Below are positions 47,272 through 57,174 of a stretch of 64,000 nucleotides of DNA, one piece after another. Within the stretch, counting starts at the first letter, position 1; every line of letters starts with the position of its first letter. This DNA comes from Vibrio diabolicus (lineage in GTDB: Bacteria; Pseudomonadota; Gammaproteobacteria; Enterobacterales; Vibrionaceae), in contig CCKK01000004.1 in assembly GCA_001048675.1 (NCBI GenBank), forward strand, positions 1 to 64,000. The letters are read 5' to 3'. The notes below the pieces were generated by a model. That model made no database searches. It had not been told where the DNA came from and saw only the letters and a program-made list of their open reading frames with translations. The position numbers and the translations under genes are program-made.

Positions 47272-48048
47272 ATGAAAAAGATTTTACTAGCGCTAGGAAT
47301 GTGTTTACTTGCTGCAACTCAAATTGCTCATGCTGAAAGCCGTCTTCAATCCATTTTAGACAGTGGTGTACTCCGTGTTGGAACGACGGGAGATTGGAAT
47401 CCGATGACGATGAAAGACCCTGCAACCAACAGTTATCGTGGCTTTGATATCGACGTAACGACAGAGCTTGCTAAAGATCTCGGTGTAAAAGTAGAGTATG
47501 TAGCCACGGATTGGAAGACACTAGTCAATGGCATTACCGCCAACAAATACGATATTACTGGCAGCGCGTCCCTGAATATGTCGCGCGCGAAAGTCGCTGG
47601 ATACAGCCAACCGTATTTCTACCTTGCCTTTGTACCCGTTGTGCAAAAGAAAGATCTCGCCAAATTCTCTGATTGGGCAGATTTTAATACGCCTGATGTG
47701 AAAGTCGCGGCGACACTAGGAACGGTGCAAGAAAAAATGGTGAAAGAGTTTTTCCCGCTGGCTCAACACATTGTGATTGAAGCGCCAGCGCGCGACTTCC
47801 AAGAATTACTAGCTCGCAGGGCCGATGTATCGGTGACGTCCAATGTGGAAGCAGCGACGTTGGTGGACAAGTTTAAACAACTGGCGATAGTACCAGTGAC
47901 CGCTCCGCGTAAACCGACACCAATTGCGATGCTGTTGCCGCAAAACGATCAAGTATGGATTAATTACATCAACCATTGGGTTGAGCTGAAAAAGACCCAA
48001 GGCTTTTTCAAGCTGACTGCCAAGAAGTGGGGGTTGAAAAGCTTATAA
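47272..48048 (+). CDS. Family 3 solute-binding protein, cyclohexadienyl dehydratase-like
   Basis: A 258-residue periplasmic protein with a signal peptide (MKKILLALGMCLLAATQIAHA, quoted to the cleavage region) and a type II solute-binding fold. Its start, ESRLQSILDSGVLRVGTTGD, and GFDIDVTTELAKDLGVKVEY resemble PheC-type cyclohexadienyl dehydratases as closely as amino-acid binders. The region equivalent to the PheC catalytic glutamate reads SNVEAATLV, keeping a glutamate. It is divergent from a frameshifted permease, which favours transport, but enzymatic activity cannot be excluded. Confidence 0.7.
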   Translation: MKKILLALGMCLLAATQIAHAESRLQSILDSGVLRVGTTGDWNPMTMKDPATNSYRGFDIDVTTELAKDLGVKVEYVATDWKTLVNGITANKYDITGSASLNMSRAKVAGYSQPYFYLAFVPVVQKKDLAKFSDWADFNTPDVKVAATLGTVQEKMVKEFFPLAQHIVIEAPARDFQELLARRADVSVTSNVEAATLVDKFKQLAIVPVTAPRKPTPIAMLLPQNDQVWINYINHWVELKKTQGFFKLTAKKWGLKSL

Positions 48049-48050
48049 AC

Positions 48051-48080
48051 AAAAAGAGCCGCATTATGCGGCTCTTTTTT
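48051..48080. terminator. Bidirectional terminator
   Basis: AAAAAGAGCCGCA / TGCGGCTCTTTTT hairpin between the convergent solute-binding protein and punC genes. Confidence 0.85.
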
Positions 48081-48093
48081 ATTATCTGAACAA

Positions 48094-49299
48094 TTAAAGT
48101 TCGTCTTCACTCACTACACGAGCATTGTCTGGAGTCGTGAAGTGCTGAGACAATTCACGGTTAGATAAGATGTAACCCATCCAAAGACCACCCATACAGA
48201 TGATGATTGCAACGCCCGTTACCATTTGAGCTTGGCTTGCCATTGCAGCAACTAATGCGCTTGATAGACTGCTCACAGTAATTTGTAAGCTGTTTTGCAG
48301 GCCTGCAGCTGTTGCAGGGCTTTGCTTAGCACTTGCCAACGCGCGGTTTACTACGATTGGGTATAGCGCACCATTGGCTACCGCAATTAAACAGAAAGGC
48401 GCTAGAATTGGCCAGATAGAAGACAGTTCCCATTGTGAGGCAATGAATATCATTATTGCCGCGACACTAAATAGTCCAATCAATTGACGTAGAACTTTTT
48501 CATCACCAAATTTACGAACGCCGACTTTACCCAAGTAACCACCAGCCATAAACGCGATAGTTTGTGGGATAAAGCTCAAACCAATATCTTTTGCTTCATA
48601 GCCCAGTTGCGCCATGATTTCTGGCATACCAGTTAGGTAAGCAAAGAATGCAGCCGAAGCCGTCGCAAACATAAATACGTTGCCAAGGTATTTTTTAGAA
48701 CTCAGCAGCGCTTTGATATCGGCAGACATACTGGTTTGTTTGATTTCTGCTTTCTCGTCTTTTTGGGCCATTGTCGCAAAGACCAAGAAGACACCAACTA
48801 GTGTTAGCGTAATAAAGATACTGTGCCAGCCGAAGTTATCTGCCAACACTACCCCTAATTGAGGTGCTAGTGCTGGTGATAGCGCGACTAACGGCATGAT
48901 CGTTGCGAAAATTTGCTGACTGCTGCTTGAGTAGCGTTTAATGACCATGGCTTGCCAGATCACGGCTGGTGCACATACACCGATAGCTTGGATAAAGCGC
49001 AGTGTCAGTAGTTGCCATACTTGGTCACAGAAAGCCAAACCGAATGACGCGATAGTAAACAGCACTAACCCGGCCGCGAGTGTATTGCGGTGGCCAAATT
49101 TATCGGATGCCAATCCCCACATTAGCTGGCCAACCGCCATACCAACTAGGAATACTGTTAAAGAGAGCGCTATTTGCTCAGGGCCTGTTGCAAAGTCGAT
49201 TTCCATCGCTTTGAATGCTGGCAGATACATATCGGTAGCAACGAAGCCAAGCATCGATAATGCTGCCAGATAAATGAGCTGTAGTTTTGATATTTTCAT
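48094..49299 (-). CDS. punC: MFS transporter of the Bcr/CflA family, PunC-like purine nucleoside permease
   Basis: A 401-residue major facilitator protein with twelve predicted membrane segments. It follows E. coli YdhC/PunC closely: LGFVATDMYLPAF near residue 17, RFIQAIGVCAPAVIWQA, IMPLVALSPALAPQLG and YPIVVNRAL. PunC takes up purine nucleosides such as adenosine. The divergent neighbour is a PunR-like LysR regulator, the same pairing as E. coli ydhB/ydhC. The older annotation would be multidrug efflux; pair conservation favours PunC. Confidence 0.8.
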   Translation of the reverse strand: MKISKLQLIYLAALSMLGFVATDMYLPAFKAMEIDFATGPEQIALSLTVFLVGMAVGQLMWGLASDKFGHRNTLAAGLVLFTIASFGLAFCDQVWQLLTLRFIQAIGVCAPAVIWQAMVIKRYSSSSQQIFATIMPLVALSPALAPQLGVVLADNFGWHSIFITLTLVGVFLVFATMAQKDEKAEIKQTSMSADIKALLSSKKYLGNVFMFATASAAFFAYLTGMPEIMAQLGYEAKDIGLSFIPQTIAFMAGGYLGKVGVRKFGDEKVLRQLIGLFSVAAIMIFIASQWELSSIWPILAPFCLIAVANGALYPIVVNRALASAKQSPATAAGLQNSLQITVSSLSSALVAAMASQAQMVTGVAIIICMGGLWMGYILSNRELSQHFTTPDNARVVSEDEL

Positions 49300-49451
49300 G
49301 ATTCAACCAGTCAAATTATTTAATCATTTTTTAATCAACATCAGTTGGCGCCAACCCTGATTTATTTACCTTATTATTCTATTTTTCGATTTTAAGAAAA
49401 TAAAACGCTAAAATTGTTGGTTATCAATCAAATTTTTTGAAAGGTTAAATC
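49300..49451. promoter_or_regulatory. punC-punR divergent promoter region with a perfect palindrome
   Basis: The 152-base gap is A+T-rich and contains the perfect 12-base palindrome GTTGGCGCCAAC (49344-49355), which stands out by composition. It is a candidate operator, possibly for PunR; LysR sites are usually T-N11-A, so the assignment is open. Confidence 0.4.
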
Positions 49452-50354
49452 ATGTTCTCTAAAGCGTCTCTGGAAATGCTGGATACGGTTGCCCGTTTAG
49501 GCAGTTTCACCGCTGCGGCTGAGGTGCTGCATAAAGTCCCTTCAGCCATCAGTTATGGAGTAAGGCAGGTCGAGCAAGATTTAGATGTGGTGCTGTTTCG
49601 ACGCTTACCGAGGAAAGTGGAGTTAACTCCAGCAGGTGAGCTTTTTATGGCTGAGGCGCGCTCTTTGCTGCGTCAAATGGAAGAGGTGAAAGCACAAACA
49701 CGCCGAGCCGCTCAGGGATGGAAGAGTACATTAAAACTGACCTTAGATAACGTGGTGAAACTGGAGAAGCTAAAACCTTTGGTGGAAGATTTTTATCGCG
49801 AGTTTGAATTTGCTGAATTGCAGATCAATATGGAGGTCTTCAATGGTTCTTGGGAAGCTATAGCACAAGGGCGAGCCGATATTGTCGTTGGAGCCACGTC
49901 TGCGGTTCCCGTTGGTGGAGATTTTGAAGTCAAAGATATGGGCGTATTGGATTGGGCATTTGTGATGTCTCCCGCTCATCCCTGTGTTCGCCAACAAGTG
50001 CTTACTGAAGAGTTTGTGAGTCAATTTCCGGCGATCTGCCTTGATGATACTTCGAACGTGCTGCCAAAGCGCCATACTGGCCATTATCCGCAACAACGCC
50101 GATTGTTACTACCCAACTGGTACAGTGCAATTGAATGTTTGAAAAATGGAGTTGGCGTGGGTTATATGCCACGTCATATTGCAACGCCACTGATCAATGA
50201 TGGTGTGCTGGTGGAGAAGGTGATGCCAGATGATAAGCCGCTCAGTCATTGTTGTTTGGTCTGGCGCAAAGATGATAATCATAAATTGATCCAATGGATG
50301 GTGGATTACCTAGGATCGCCTAATCAACTACATCAAGATTGGTTACAGTCATAA
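49452..50354 (+). CDS. punR: LysR-family regulator PunR
   Basis: A 300-residue LysR protein matching E. coli YdhB/PunR, the adenosine-responsive activator of punC. The N-terminal helix-turn-helix is clear (GSFTAAAEVLHKVPSAISYG, about residues 17-36). Family-specific stretches include EVFNGSWEA and VPVGGDFEVKDMGVL. It is transcribed away from punC, consistent with local control. Confidence 0.82.
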   Translation: MFSKASLEMLDTVARLGSFTAAAEVLHKVPSAISYGVRQVEQDLDVVLFRRLPRKVELTPAGELFMAEARSLLRQMEEVKAQTRRAAQGWKSTLKLTLDNVVKLEKLKPLVEDFYREFEFAELQINMEVFNGSWEAIAQGRADIVVGATSAVPVGGDFEVKDMGVLDWAFVMSPAHPCVRQQVLTEEFVSQFPAICLDDTSNVLPKRHTGHYPQQRRLLLPNWYSAIECLKNGVGVGYMPRHIATPLINDGVLVEKVMPDDKPLSHCCLVWRKDDNHKLIQWMVDYLGSPNQLHQDWLQS

Positions 50355-50386
50355 AAAAACACCTCGCAATAGCGAGGTGTTTTATT
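50355..50386. terminator. Bidirectional terminator between punR and ilvA
   Basis: AAAACACCTCGC-AATA-GCGAGGTGTTTT hairpin. Confidence 0.85.
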
Positions 50387-50409
50387 TGATATGTTTGGAG
50401 CGTGGCGTT

Positions 50410-51957
50410 TTATGACAGGAAGAACTTGTAAGACGGGTTGTCTGTTTCGTCTTTGCATTGATAGCCAAGTTCGCGCAAATGTGCCGAAAACTGAGCTAAA
50501 TCTCCTTCATCTAACTCGAAACCACATAAAACGCGTCCGTAGTCTGCGCCGTGGTTACGGTAGTTGAACAAGCTAATATTCCAATGGGTACCAAGAGTGC
50601 TTAAGAATTTCAGCAAGGCACCTGGGTACTCTGGAAATTCAAAGCTGTAGAGTCGCTCTTTGAGTTGCTTCGATGGCTTCCCGCCGATCATGTAGCGAAC
50701 GTGTAGCTTCGCCATTTCATCGTCAGAAAGGTCAACCACCGGATAGCCACCTTCACGTAGATCGTGAATGATGTTTTCCAACTCTTCTTGACCGCCTTGC
50801 AGACGGACACCGACAAAGATATTAGCGAGTTCGTCATCGTTATAGCGGTAGTTAAACTCCGTTACGGCACGACCGCCAATCAAGTTACAGAATTCAAAGA
50901 ACGCTCCTTGGCGTTCAGGGATCGTCACTGCCAATAAACCTTCACGTTTTTCACCTAACTCGCAGCGTTCAGAAACATAACGCAGACCGTGGAAGTTGGT
51001 GTTTGCGCCAGACAGTACCGTGCCTAGGTTTTTGTCTTTCAGCTTGTTCTGTTCAGCAAATTTCTTCAAACCGGCCAGAGCAAGCGCACCCGAAGGCTCA
51101 GCAATCGCACGGGTATCTTCAAAGATGTCTTTTACGGCTGCGCAGATTTCATCACTAGAGACCGCAATATGGCCATCAATGTACTTCTGGCACAGACGGA
51201 AAGTCTCTTCACCAATGCGCTTTACTGCGACGCCATCGGCAAACATGCTGACTTGGTCTAGTACGACAGGTTCACCAGCATCCAGCGCGGCTTTAAGACA
51301 AGATGAGTCTTCCGGCTCTACAGCAATGACTTTGATTTCTGGCATGAGCTGCTTCACGAGTACCGCAACACCGGCAGCTAAACCGCCACCACCGACAGGA
51401 ACAAAGATGTAATCAAGGTGACCATTTTGCTGCAGCATTTCCATACCGATGGTGCCTTGACCTGCAATCACCAGTGGGTGATCGAAAGGAGGGACAAAAG
51501 TGTAACCATATTGCTCTGACAAACGTTCGGCTTCTGCTTTTGCTTCATCAAAGTTGCTGCCGTGTAGTACCACATTGCCACCAAAGCTGCGTACTGCGTC
51601 GACTTTGATATCCGGCGTGGTCTTTGGCATCACGATGGTAGTTTTGATGCCCAGCTTAGTGCCAGACAGCGCCATGCCTTGAGCGTGGTTACCTGCCGAT
51701 GCTGCGATGACACCAGCGGCTTTCTGCGCTTCAGATAAACTCGCCACCATGTTGTATGCACCGCGCAATTTGAACGAGTGCACGGGTTGGCGATCTTCAC
51801 GCTTGATCTGCACATTATTCCCGATACGTGCAGATAAACGAGGCATTTCTTGCAGTGGCGTCACTGTTGCTACTTCATAAACAGGTGCGCGAAGGATTTG
51901 GCGCAGATAATCTGCGCCAGTTTGGTTCACTTGTTTTTCGGGTTGAGCTTCCATCAT
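50410..51957 (-). CDS. ilvA: Threonine ammonia-lyase (biosynthetic)
   Basis: IlvA deaminates threonine to 2-oxobutanoate, the first step to isoleucine, and is feedback-inhibited by isoleucine. The 515-residue protein has the PLP lysine in HSFKLRGAYNM near residue 62, the glycine-rich PLP loop VGGGGLAAG and two C-terminal ACT-like regulatory domains. Two adjacent ATG codons (51957, 51954) follow AGAGGG at the ilvD end, so it is the last gene of ilvGMEDA. Confidence 0.97.
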   Translation of the reverse strand: MMEAQPEKQVNQTGADYLRQILRAPVYEVATVTPLQEMPRLSARIGNNVQIKREDRQPVHSFKLRGAYNMVASLSEAQKAAGVIAASAGNHAQGMALSGTKLGIKTTIVMPKTTPDIKVDAVRSFGGNVVLHGSNFDEAKAEAERLSEQYGYTFVPPFDHPLVIAGQGTIGMEMLQQNGHLDYIFVPVGGGGLAAGVAVLVKQLMPEIKVIAVEPEDSSCLKAALDAGEPVVLDQVSMFADGVAVKRIGEETFRLCQKYIDGHIAVSSDEICAAVKDIFEDTRAIAEPSGALALAGLKKFAEQNKLKDKNLGTVLSGANTNFHGLRYVSERCELGEKREGLLAVTIPERQGAFFEFCNLIGGRAVTEFNYRYNDDELANIFVGVRLQGGQEELENIIHDLREGGYPVVDLSDDEMAKLHVRYMIGGKPSKQLKERLYSFEFPEYPGALLKFLSTLGTHWNISLFNYRNHGADYGRVLCGFELDEGDLAQFSAHLRELGYQCKDETDNPSYKFFLS

Positions 51958-51959
51958 TG

Positions 51960-53801
51960 CTAGCCCTCTAGCTTCGACTTGTCTCGTACTGCACCCTTGT
52001 CAGCACTGGTGGCCATGCTCGCGTACGCTTTAAGTGCAAAGGAAACTTCTCTTTGACGATCAACAGGTTTCCAGCCAAGTTCGTCTTGTTTTGCACGGCG
52101 CTCTGCAAGTTCCTGTTCAGACACTTCGAGTGAAATTGAACGGTTCGGAATATCAATCGCGATCATATCGCCCGGTTTCACCAGTCCAATAGCACCGCCG
52201 TTAGCGGCTTCAGGAGAAGCATGGCCGATAGAGAGTCCTGATGTACCTCCAGAGAAGCGGCCATCTGTTAATAACGCACACTCTTTACCAAGGCCCATCG
52301 ATTTTAGGTAAGTGGTTGGGTAAAGCATTTCTTGCATGCCCGGACCACCCTTAGGGCCCTCGTAACGGATAACAACCACGTCACCTGCTTTGACTTTGCC
52401 ACCCAAGATGCCTTCCACCGCATCTTCTTGGCTCTCAAATACCACGGCTGGGCCAGTGAACTTATGAATGCTTTCATCAACACCAGCTGTCTTAACGATA
52501 CAACCATCTAATGCGATGTTGCCTGATAGAACGGCTAGGCCACCTTCTTGGCTGAAGGCGTTGTCTTTCGCGCGAATACAACCTTCTGCACGGTCGTCAT
52601 CAAGGCGATCCCAACGACAATCTTGCGAGAACGCTTGGGTGGTACGAATACCCGCAGGGCCTGCGCGGTAGAACTTAAGTACCTCTTCGTCTTCCGTTTG
52701 GATGATGTCGTATTTTGCCAACTGCTCTTTCATTGAAAGACCCAGTACGGTGCGAGCATCATTGTGCAGTAGACCGGCACGGTCAAGCTCACCAAGAATC
52801 GCCATTACGCCACCTGCGCGGTGTACGTCTTCCATGTGATATTTCTGGGTAGATGGTGCCACTTTACATAGGTGTGGTACTTGACGTGATAGGCGATCGA
52901 TATCTTCCATATCGAAATCCACTTCACCTTCTTGCGCTGCAGCTAACAGGTGCAAAATGGTGTTGGTTGAACCACCCATGGCGATATCCAGTGCCATTGC
53001 ATTTTCGAAGGCATCATAAGTTGCGATGTTGCGTGGCAACGCGGATTCGTCATCTTGCTCGTAGTAACGGCGAGTCAGTTCAACAATGCGTCGGCCCGCG
53101 TTAAGGAATAGTTGTTCACGATCAGCGTGAGTCGCCAGCATAGAACCGTTGCCCGGCTGAGAAAGACCCAGCGCTTCCGTTAGACAGTTCATCGAGTTTG
53201 CCGTGAACATGCCTGAACACGATCCACAGGTTGGACACGCGCTGCGTTCGATCTGCTCGCTTTGCTCATCAGATACTTTTGGATCCGCGCCTTGGATCAT
53301 TGCATCAACAAGGTCTAGTTTGATGATCTGATCAGAAAGCTTGGTTTTACCTGCTTCCATCGGGCCACCAGAAACAAAGATAACTGGGATGTTAAGACGC
53401 ATAGATGCCATTAACATTCCCGGAGTGATTTTGTCACAGTTAGAGATACACACCATGGCATCGGCACAGTGTGCATTCACCATGTACTCTACTGAGTCTG
53501 CAATCAGCTCACGCGATGGCAGTGAATACAGCATGCCGCCGTGACCCATTGCGATACCATCATCGACCGCGATGGTGTTGAACTCTTTCGCGATGCCGCC
53601 GGCTTTTTCGATTTCACGTGCGACAAGCTGACCCATGTCTTTAAGATGTACGTGACCCGGAACAAATTGAGTAAACGAGTTCACCACGGCGATGATTGGT
53701 TTACCGAAGTCTTCTTCTTTCACACCCGTTGCACGCCACAGCGCGCGTGCCCCCGCCATGTTACGACCATGTGTGGTGGTAGCTGATCTATATTTTGGCA
53801 T
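51960..53801 (-). CDS. ilvD: Dihydroxy-acid dehydratase
   Basis: IlvD dehydrates dihydroxyacids to the 2-oxoacids of valine and isoleucine synthesis. The 613-residue Fe-S enzyme has cluster cysteines in [12 protein letters not shown] and [17 protein letters not shown], and the [12 protein letters not shown]-type C-terminal domain motif. It lies two bases upstream of ilvA. Confidence 0.97.
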   Translation of the reverse strand: MPKYRSATTTHGRNMAGARALWRATGVKEEDFGKPIIAVVNSFTQFVPGHVHLKDMGQLVAREIEKAGGIAKEFNTIAVDDGIAMGHGGMLYSLPSRELIADSVEYMVNAHCADAMVCISNCDKITPGMLMASMRLNIPVIFVSGGPMEAGKTKLSDQIIKLDLVDAMIQGADPKVSDEQSEQIERSACPTCGSCSGMFTANSMNCLTEALGLSQPGNGSMLATHADREQLFLNAGRRIVELTRRYYEQDDESALPRNIATYDAFENAMALDIAMGGSTNTILHLLAAAQEGEVDFDMEDIDRLSRQVPHLCKVAPSTQKYHMEDVHRAGGVMAILGELDRAGLLHNDARTVLGLSMKEQLAKYDIIQTEDEEVLKFYRAGPAGIRTTQAFSQDCRWDRLDDDRAEGCIRAKDNAFSQEGGLAVLSGNIALDGCIVKTAGVDESIHKFTGPAVVFESQEDAVEGILGGKVKAGDVVVIRYEGPKGGPGMQEMLYPTTYLKSMGLGKECALLTDGRFSGGTSGLSIGHASPEAANGGAIGLVKPGDMIAIDIPNRSISLEVSEQELAERRAKQDELGWKPVDRQREVSFALKAYASMATSADKGAVRDKSKLEG

Positions 53802-53815
53802 TTCTTAAATCCTTC

Positions 53816-54754
53816 TTACTTCTGTTCTGGGTACACATAGTCTAACCAGCCCCACTTATCTTCCGTGGTGCCGTCAAATAGGCCAAAGTAGGCTGCTTGT
53901 AGTTCTTTAGTGATTGGGCCGCGTTTACCTGTGCCCACTTCAATTTTGTCGATGGTTGCCACTGGCACAATTTCAGCCGCAGTACCTGTCATGAAGACTT
54001 CATCGGCAAGGTAAAGGGCTTCACGAGCAATGTTCGCTTCACGCACTTCGTAGCCTTTATCGCGTGCAATCGTCATGATCGAGTCACGAGTGATGCCCGG
54101 TAGAATCGCGCTAGTTGCTGGTGGTGTGGTGATTACGCCATCTTTGATAACGAAGATGTTTTCACCGGCGCCTTCCGATAGGTAACCATCTACGCTTAGC
54201 GCAATACCTTCGTCGTAACCGTGACGACGCGCTTCACCACCAACCAGTAGTGAAGATAGGTAGTTACCGCCTGCTTTAGCCGCAGTTGGGATGGTGTTTG
54301 GTGCCGCGCGGTTCCAGCTTGAAATCATCGCATCGACACCTTTTTCTAGCGCTTCTTCGCCTAAGTAAGAGCCCCAAGGAAATGCCGCAATGATTAGATC
54401 CATTTCAGTGCCAACTGGTGGGCACACGCCCAAACCAACATTACCGACAAAACCTAATGGACGAATGTAAGCACTATCGAGTTTGTTTTGGCGCAGTGTT
54501 TCGCGGGTAGCTTCCATGATTTCTTCTACAGAAAAAGGGATCGGGAAACGGTAAATCTTGGCGGAATCTTTTAAACGTTGTGCATGCTCACGGTGACGGA
54601 AGACAATTGGGCCTTTTGGTGTGTTGTAACAGCGCACGCCTTCAAACACGGATGTACCATAGTGCATTGCGTGAGTCAGAACGTGAACGTTAGCCTCTGC
54701 CCATGGAACCATCTCACCATTAAACCAAATGAAATCTGCAGTTTTCGTTGCCAT
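53816..54754 (-). CDS. ilvE: Branched-chain-amino-acid aminotransferase
   Basis: IlvE transaminates the last step of valine, leucine and isoleucine synthesis. The 312-residue fold-type IV PLP enzyme has the PLP lysine in TAAKAGGNYLSSLL near residue 163 and the SEGAGENIFV motif. It lies between ilvM and ilvD. Confidence 0.97.
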   Translation of the reverse strand: MATKTADFIWFNGEMVPWAEANVHVLTHAMHYGTSVFEGVRCYNTPKGPIVFRHREHAQRLKDSAKIYRFPIPFSVEEIMEATRETLRQNKLDSAYIRPLGFVGNVGLGVCPPVGTEMDLIIAAFPWGSYLGEEALEKGVDAMISSWNRAAPNTIPTAAKAGGNYLSSLLVGGEARRHGYDEGIALSVDGYLSEGAGENIFVIKDGVITTPPATSAILPGITRDSIMTIARDKGYEVREANIAREALYLADEVFMTGTAAEIVPVATIDKIEVGTGKRGPITKELQAAYFGLFDGTTEDKWGWLDYVYPEQK

Positions 54755-54766
54755 TTGTTGCCTTCC

Positions 54767-55051
54767 TTATGCACTTACGTGTTGTTGTAAGTTGTGATTT
54801 GGCAGTTCATCGTTGCGGATTTTTAGCACCTCAACCTTACGAACGTCCCACAACTTCTCTATTTGATTGATCAAAAACGAGATTGGTCGATCGCTGTCGA
54901 CGATGATCTCGACGCTGGCTACTTTGCTTTCGTGGTTTTGCGTAGCAGCGACTTGTTTGATCACGAAGCCTCGGTGACGAATCACACGTAGAACGCGCTC
55001 CAACAGTACCGGTTTGTCATCGGCTTTGATGTCGAGTAAATATCTGTCCAT
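54767..55051 (-). CDS. ilvM: Acetolactate synthase II small subunit
   Basis: IlvM is the ACT-domain regulatory subunit of acetolactate synthase II. The 94-residue protein starts MDRYLLDIKADDKPVLLERV and is a single ACT domain. It follows ilvG by 11 bases, the expected subunit pairing. Confidence 0.93.
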   Translation of the reverse strand: MDRYLLDIKADDKPVLLERVLRVIRHRGFVIKQVAATQNHESKVASVEIIVDSDRPISFLINQIEKLWDVRKVEVLKIRNDELPNHNLQQHVSA

Positions 55052-55062
55052 GCGATTGTCTC

Positions 55063-56709
55063 CTATGTATTTTCCAACATATCACTGTTTGATGCGCCAG
55101 GTGGCACCAATGGCCACACGTTTTCTTCTTCATCAATCAAAACGTGAAGCATGTAAGAAGTTTCACTCGCTAGCATCTCTTTGAGAGCAGGTTCGACTTC
55201 TTCTTTCTTGGTGATGGTTTTGCCCGGGATATCGAACGCTTTGGCAAGCATCACGAAGTCTGGGTTGTCATCAAGAATGGTTTCACTGTGGCGACCGTCG
55301 AAAAACAGCGACTGCCATTGGCGAACCATGCCAAGACGTTGGTTATTAAGAAGGACAATCTTCACTGGAATCTGACGACGCTTCAGCGTGCCCAATTCCT
55401 GCACGTTCATCATAAATGAACCGTCACCTGTAATAAGGATAGACTGATCATCAGGACGTGCGACTGCTGCACCCATCGCTGCTGGCAAGCCAAAGCCCAT
55501 GGTGCCAAGGCCAGCAGAAGTGATGAAATTTTGTGGTTCGCGTGGCTGGATATGTTGCGCTGCCCACATCTGGTGCTGACCTACATCAGTCGAGACAATT
55601 GAGCTGTCTGGCATCATGTCTGACAGTTGTTTAAGCAATAGCGGTGCGTAGATTAACTCGCCCGGGTGGTCGTAACGCCACTTAAAGCCGCTACGCAGAC
55701 TTTCACTGTGATGTACCCACGGTGAGATATCTTGAGTCAGCTCTAGCTGAGGAAGAATGGTGTTGATGTCGCCACGCAATGGTGCGTTGGCGTGGCGCAG
55801 TTTATGAATCTCCGCAGCATCAATGTCGATGTGAATCACTTTCGCATTTGGTGCAAACGTGTCGAGCTTACCCGTCACACGGTCATCAAAGCGTGCGCCA
55901 ACCACGATCAATAGATCGGCTTCTTGAACCACTAGGTTAGCGGCTTTGGTGCCGTGCATGCCCAACATACCAAGATAGTGAGGGTCATGGCGTTCAATGG
56001 TACCGAGGCCTTTTAGTGTGCTAACTGCTGGCATTGGGTTTAAGCGAAGGAATTCGCGTACTGCATCGGTTGCTTTAGCGAGTTGCACGCCACCACCAAC
56101 ATACAACACTGGGCGAGTTGAGGCTGCCAGTACATCTTGTGCGCGCTTAATGTCTTCAGCGCTGACATCTTCGATTGCAGGCGCTACGTATGGAGGCAGT
56201 AGATCTGTTGGGGTTTGAGCCAGTTGAACGTCTTTGGCGATATCGACAATGACTGGACCCGGACGACCCGTTTTGGCCACTTCAAACGCTTCGGCTAGCG
56301 TTGGTGCTAGGTCTTCAATTTCGGTCACGAGATAGCTGTGTTTAGTACAGGCTAGGGACATTCCGATCACATCCATTTCTTGGAATGCATCGGTACCGAT
56401 ATGAGAGCTAGCAACCTGGCCTGTGATGGCAACTAGAGGTACGGAGTCAAGGAAAGCGTCGGCAAGGCCGGTAACAAGGTTAGTGGCCCCTGGGCCGGAA
56501 GTTGCCATGCATACAGCAACGTCTTGAGTGGAACGAGCCATACCAATTGCGGCCATGGCGGCCCCTTGCTCATGACGGCATAGGATGTGTTCCACCCCTC
56601 CGTCATACAAAGCATCGTAGATTGGCATGATGGCCCCGCCAGGGTAGCCAAAAACGGTTTCGATGCCTTGCTGTCTTAAAGCGGCTACGACAAGTTGTGC
56701 ACCAGTCAT
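55063..56709 (-). CDS. ilvG: Acetolactate synthase II large subunit
   Basis: IlvG condenses two pyruvates, or pyruvate with 2-oxobutanoate, the committed step of branched-chain synthesis. The 548-residue ThDP enzyme has the catalytic glutamate in the first domain ([10 protein letters not shown]), the FAD-binding middle domain and the ThDP motif [14 protein letters not shown]. Unlike E. coli K-12 ilvG, the frame is intact. Transcription passes the ilvL attenuator upstream. Confidence 0.97.
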   Translation of the reverse strand: MTGAQLVVAALRQQGIETVFGYPGGAIMPIYDALYDGGVEHILCRHEQGAAMAAIGMARSTQDVAVCMATSGPGATNLVTGLADAFLDSVPLVAITGQVASSHIGTDAFQEMDVIGMSLACTKHSYLVTEIEDLAPTLAEAFEVAKTGRPGPVIVDIAKDVQLAQTPTDLLPPYVAPAIEDVSAEDIKRAQDVLAASTRPVLYVGGGVQLAKATDAVREFLRLNPMPAVSTLKGLGTIERHDPHYLGMLGMHGTKAANLVVQEADLLIVVGARFDDRVTGKLDTFAPNAKVIHIDIDAAEIHKLRHANAPLRGDINTILPQLELTQDISPWVHHSESLRSGFKWRYDHPGELIYAPLLLKQLSDMMPDSSIVSTDVGQHQMWAAQHIQPREPQNFITSAGLGTMGFGLPAAMGAAVARPDDQSILITGDGSFMMNVQELGTLKRRQIPVKIVLLNNQRLGMVRQWQSLFFDGRHSETILDDNPDFVMLAKAFDIPGKTITKKEEVEPALKEMLASETSYMLHVLIDEEENVWPLVPPGASNSDMLENT

Positions 56710-56831
56710 CGTAAACCTCCTTTGCTACGTTGTGGCTCGTAGCGATTGCCATATTTATTGCACTTCATGTGCACTCCCATTCTTCCCGTTAAACTGTCCG
56801 AGGGTTAGACAGATGACAACTTGTAGTTAGT

Positions 56832-56868
56832 AAAAAAACCCCCGGACTTTTCAGTGCGGGGGTTTTTT
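56832..56868 (-). terminator. ilv operon attenuator
   Basis: AAAAAACCCCCG / CGGGGGTTTTTT hairpin followed by T residues, between the leader peptide and ilvG. It would terminate transcription when leader translation is fast, i.e. when branched-chain amino acids are plentiful. Confidence 0.88.
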
Positions 56869-56879
56869 GTAATTTGTGG

Positions 56880-56969
56880 TTACCTTTCGCCCACAATACC
56901 CCGCGCGGTGCCAATAATGACCACGATAATCAGGGCTAGCAGTGCGTTGATATGAGCGAAAAGGTTCAT
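56880..56969 (-). CDS. ilvL: ilv operon leader peptide
   Basis: A 29-residue peptide, MNLFAHINALLALIIVVIIG, ending TARGIVGER. It contains five Leu/Val positions and six Ile codons clustered in the middle, the regulatory-codon pattern of an attenuation leader. It ends 12 bases before the attenuator stem. Stalling at Ile/Val/Leu codons under starvation would favour antitermination of ilvGMEDA. Confidence 0.9.
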   Translation of the reverse strand: MNLFAHINALLALIIVVIIGTARGIVGER

Positions 56970-57039
56970 CTGTCTGTCGTTCTTTTTTCGTTAAAAAATG
57001 TTGTGTAATGTTCTACGAAATTGTTTGCGTCATTAGTGG

Positions 57040-57065
57040 TATCACACAATTCCGCTGCATGACAA
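57040..57065 (-). promoter_or_regulatory. Possible ilv promoter
   Basis: Minus-strand TTGTCA (57060-57065) is a fair -35; 16 bases further is GATACC, a weak -10. The position, about 80 bases upstream of ilvL, is suitable. Confidence 0.35.
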
Positions 57066-57174
57066 GCAAAAAGTCATTCTTTTTTCACATTAACTCTCAA
57101 TTGGGACGCGGTATATAACATAACCAACTAGATAAAACATTTGTTTACAGAGTGTTCAATAAATTGAGGAACGT

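Noticed and set aside
53612-53630. TTTCACGTGCGACA in ilvD as a parS site
   Set aside because: About four mismatches from consensus and broken symmetry; likely a chance match in coding sequence.
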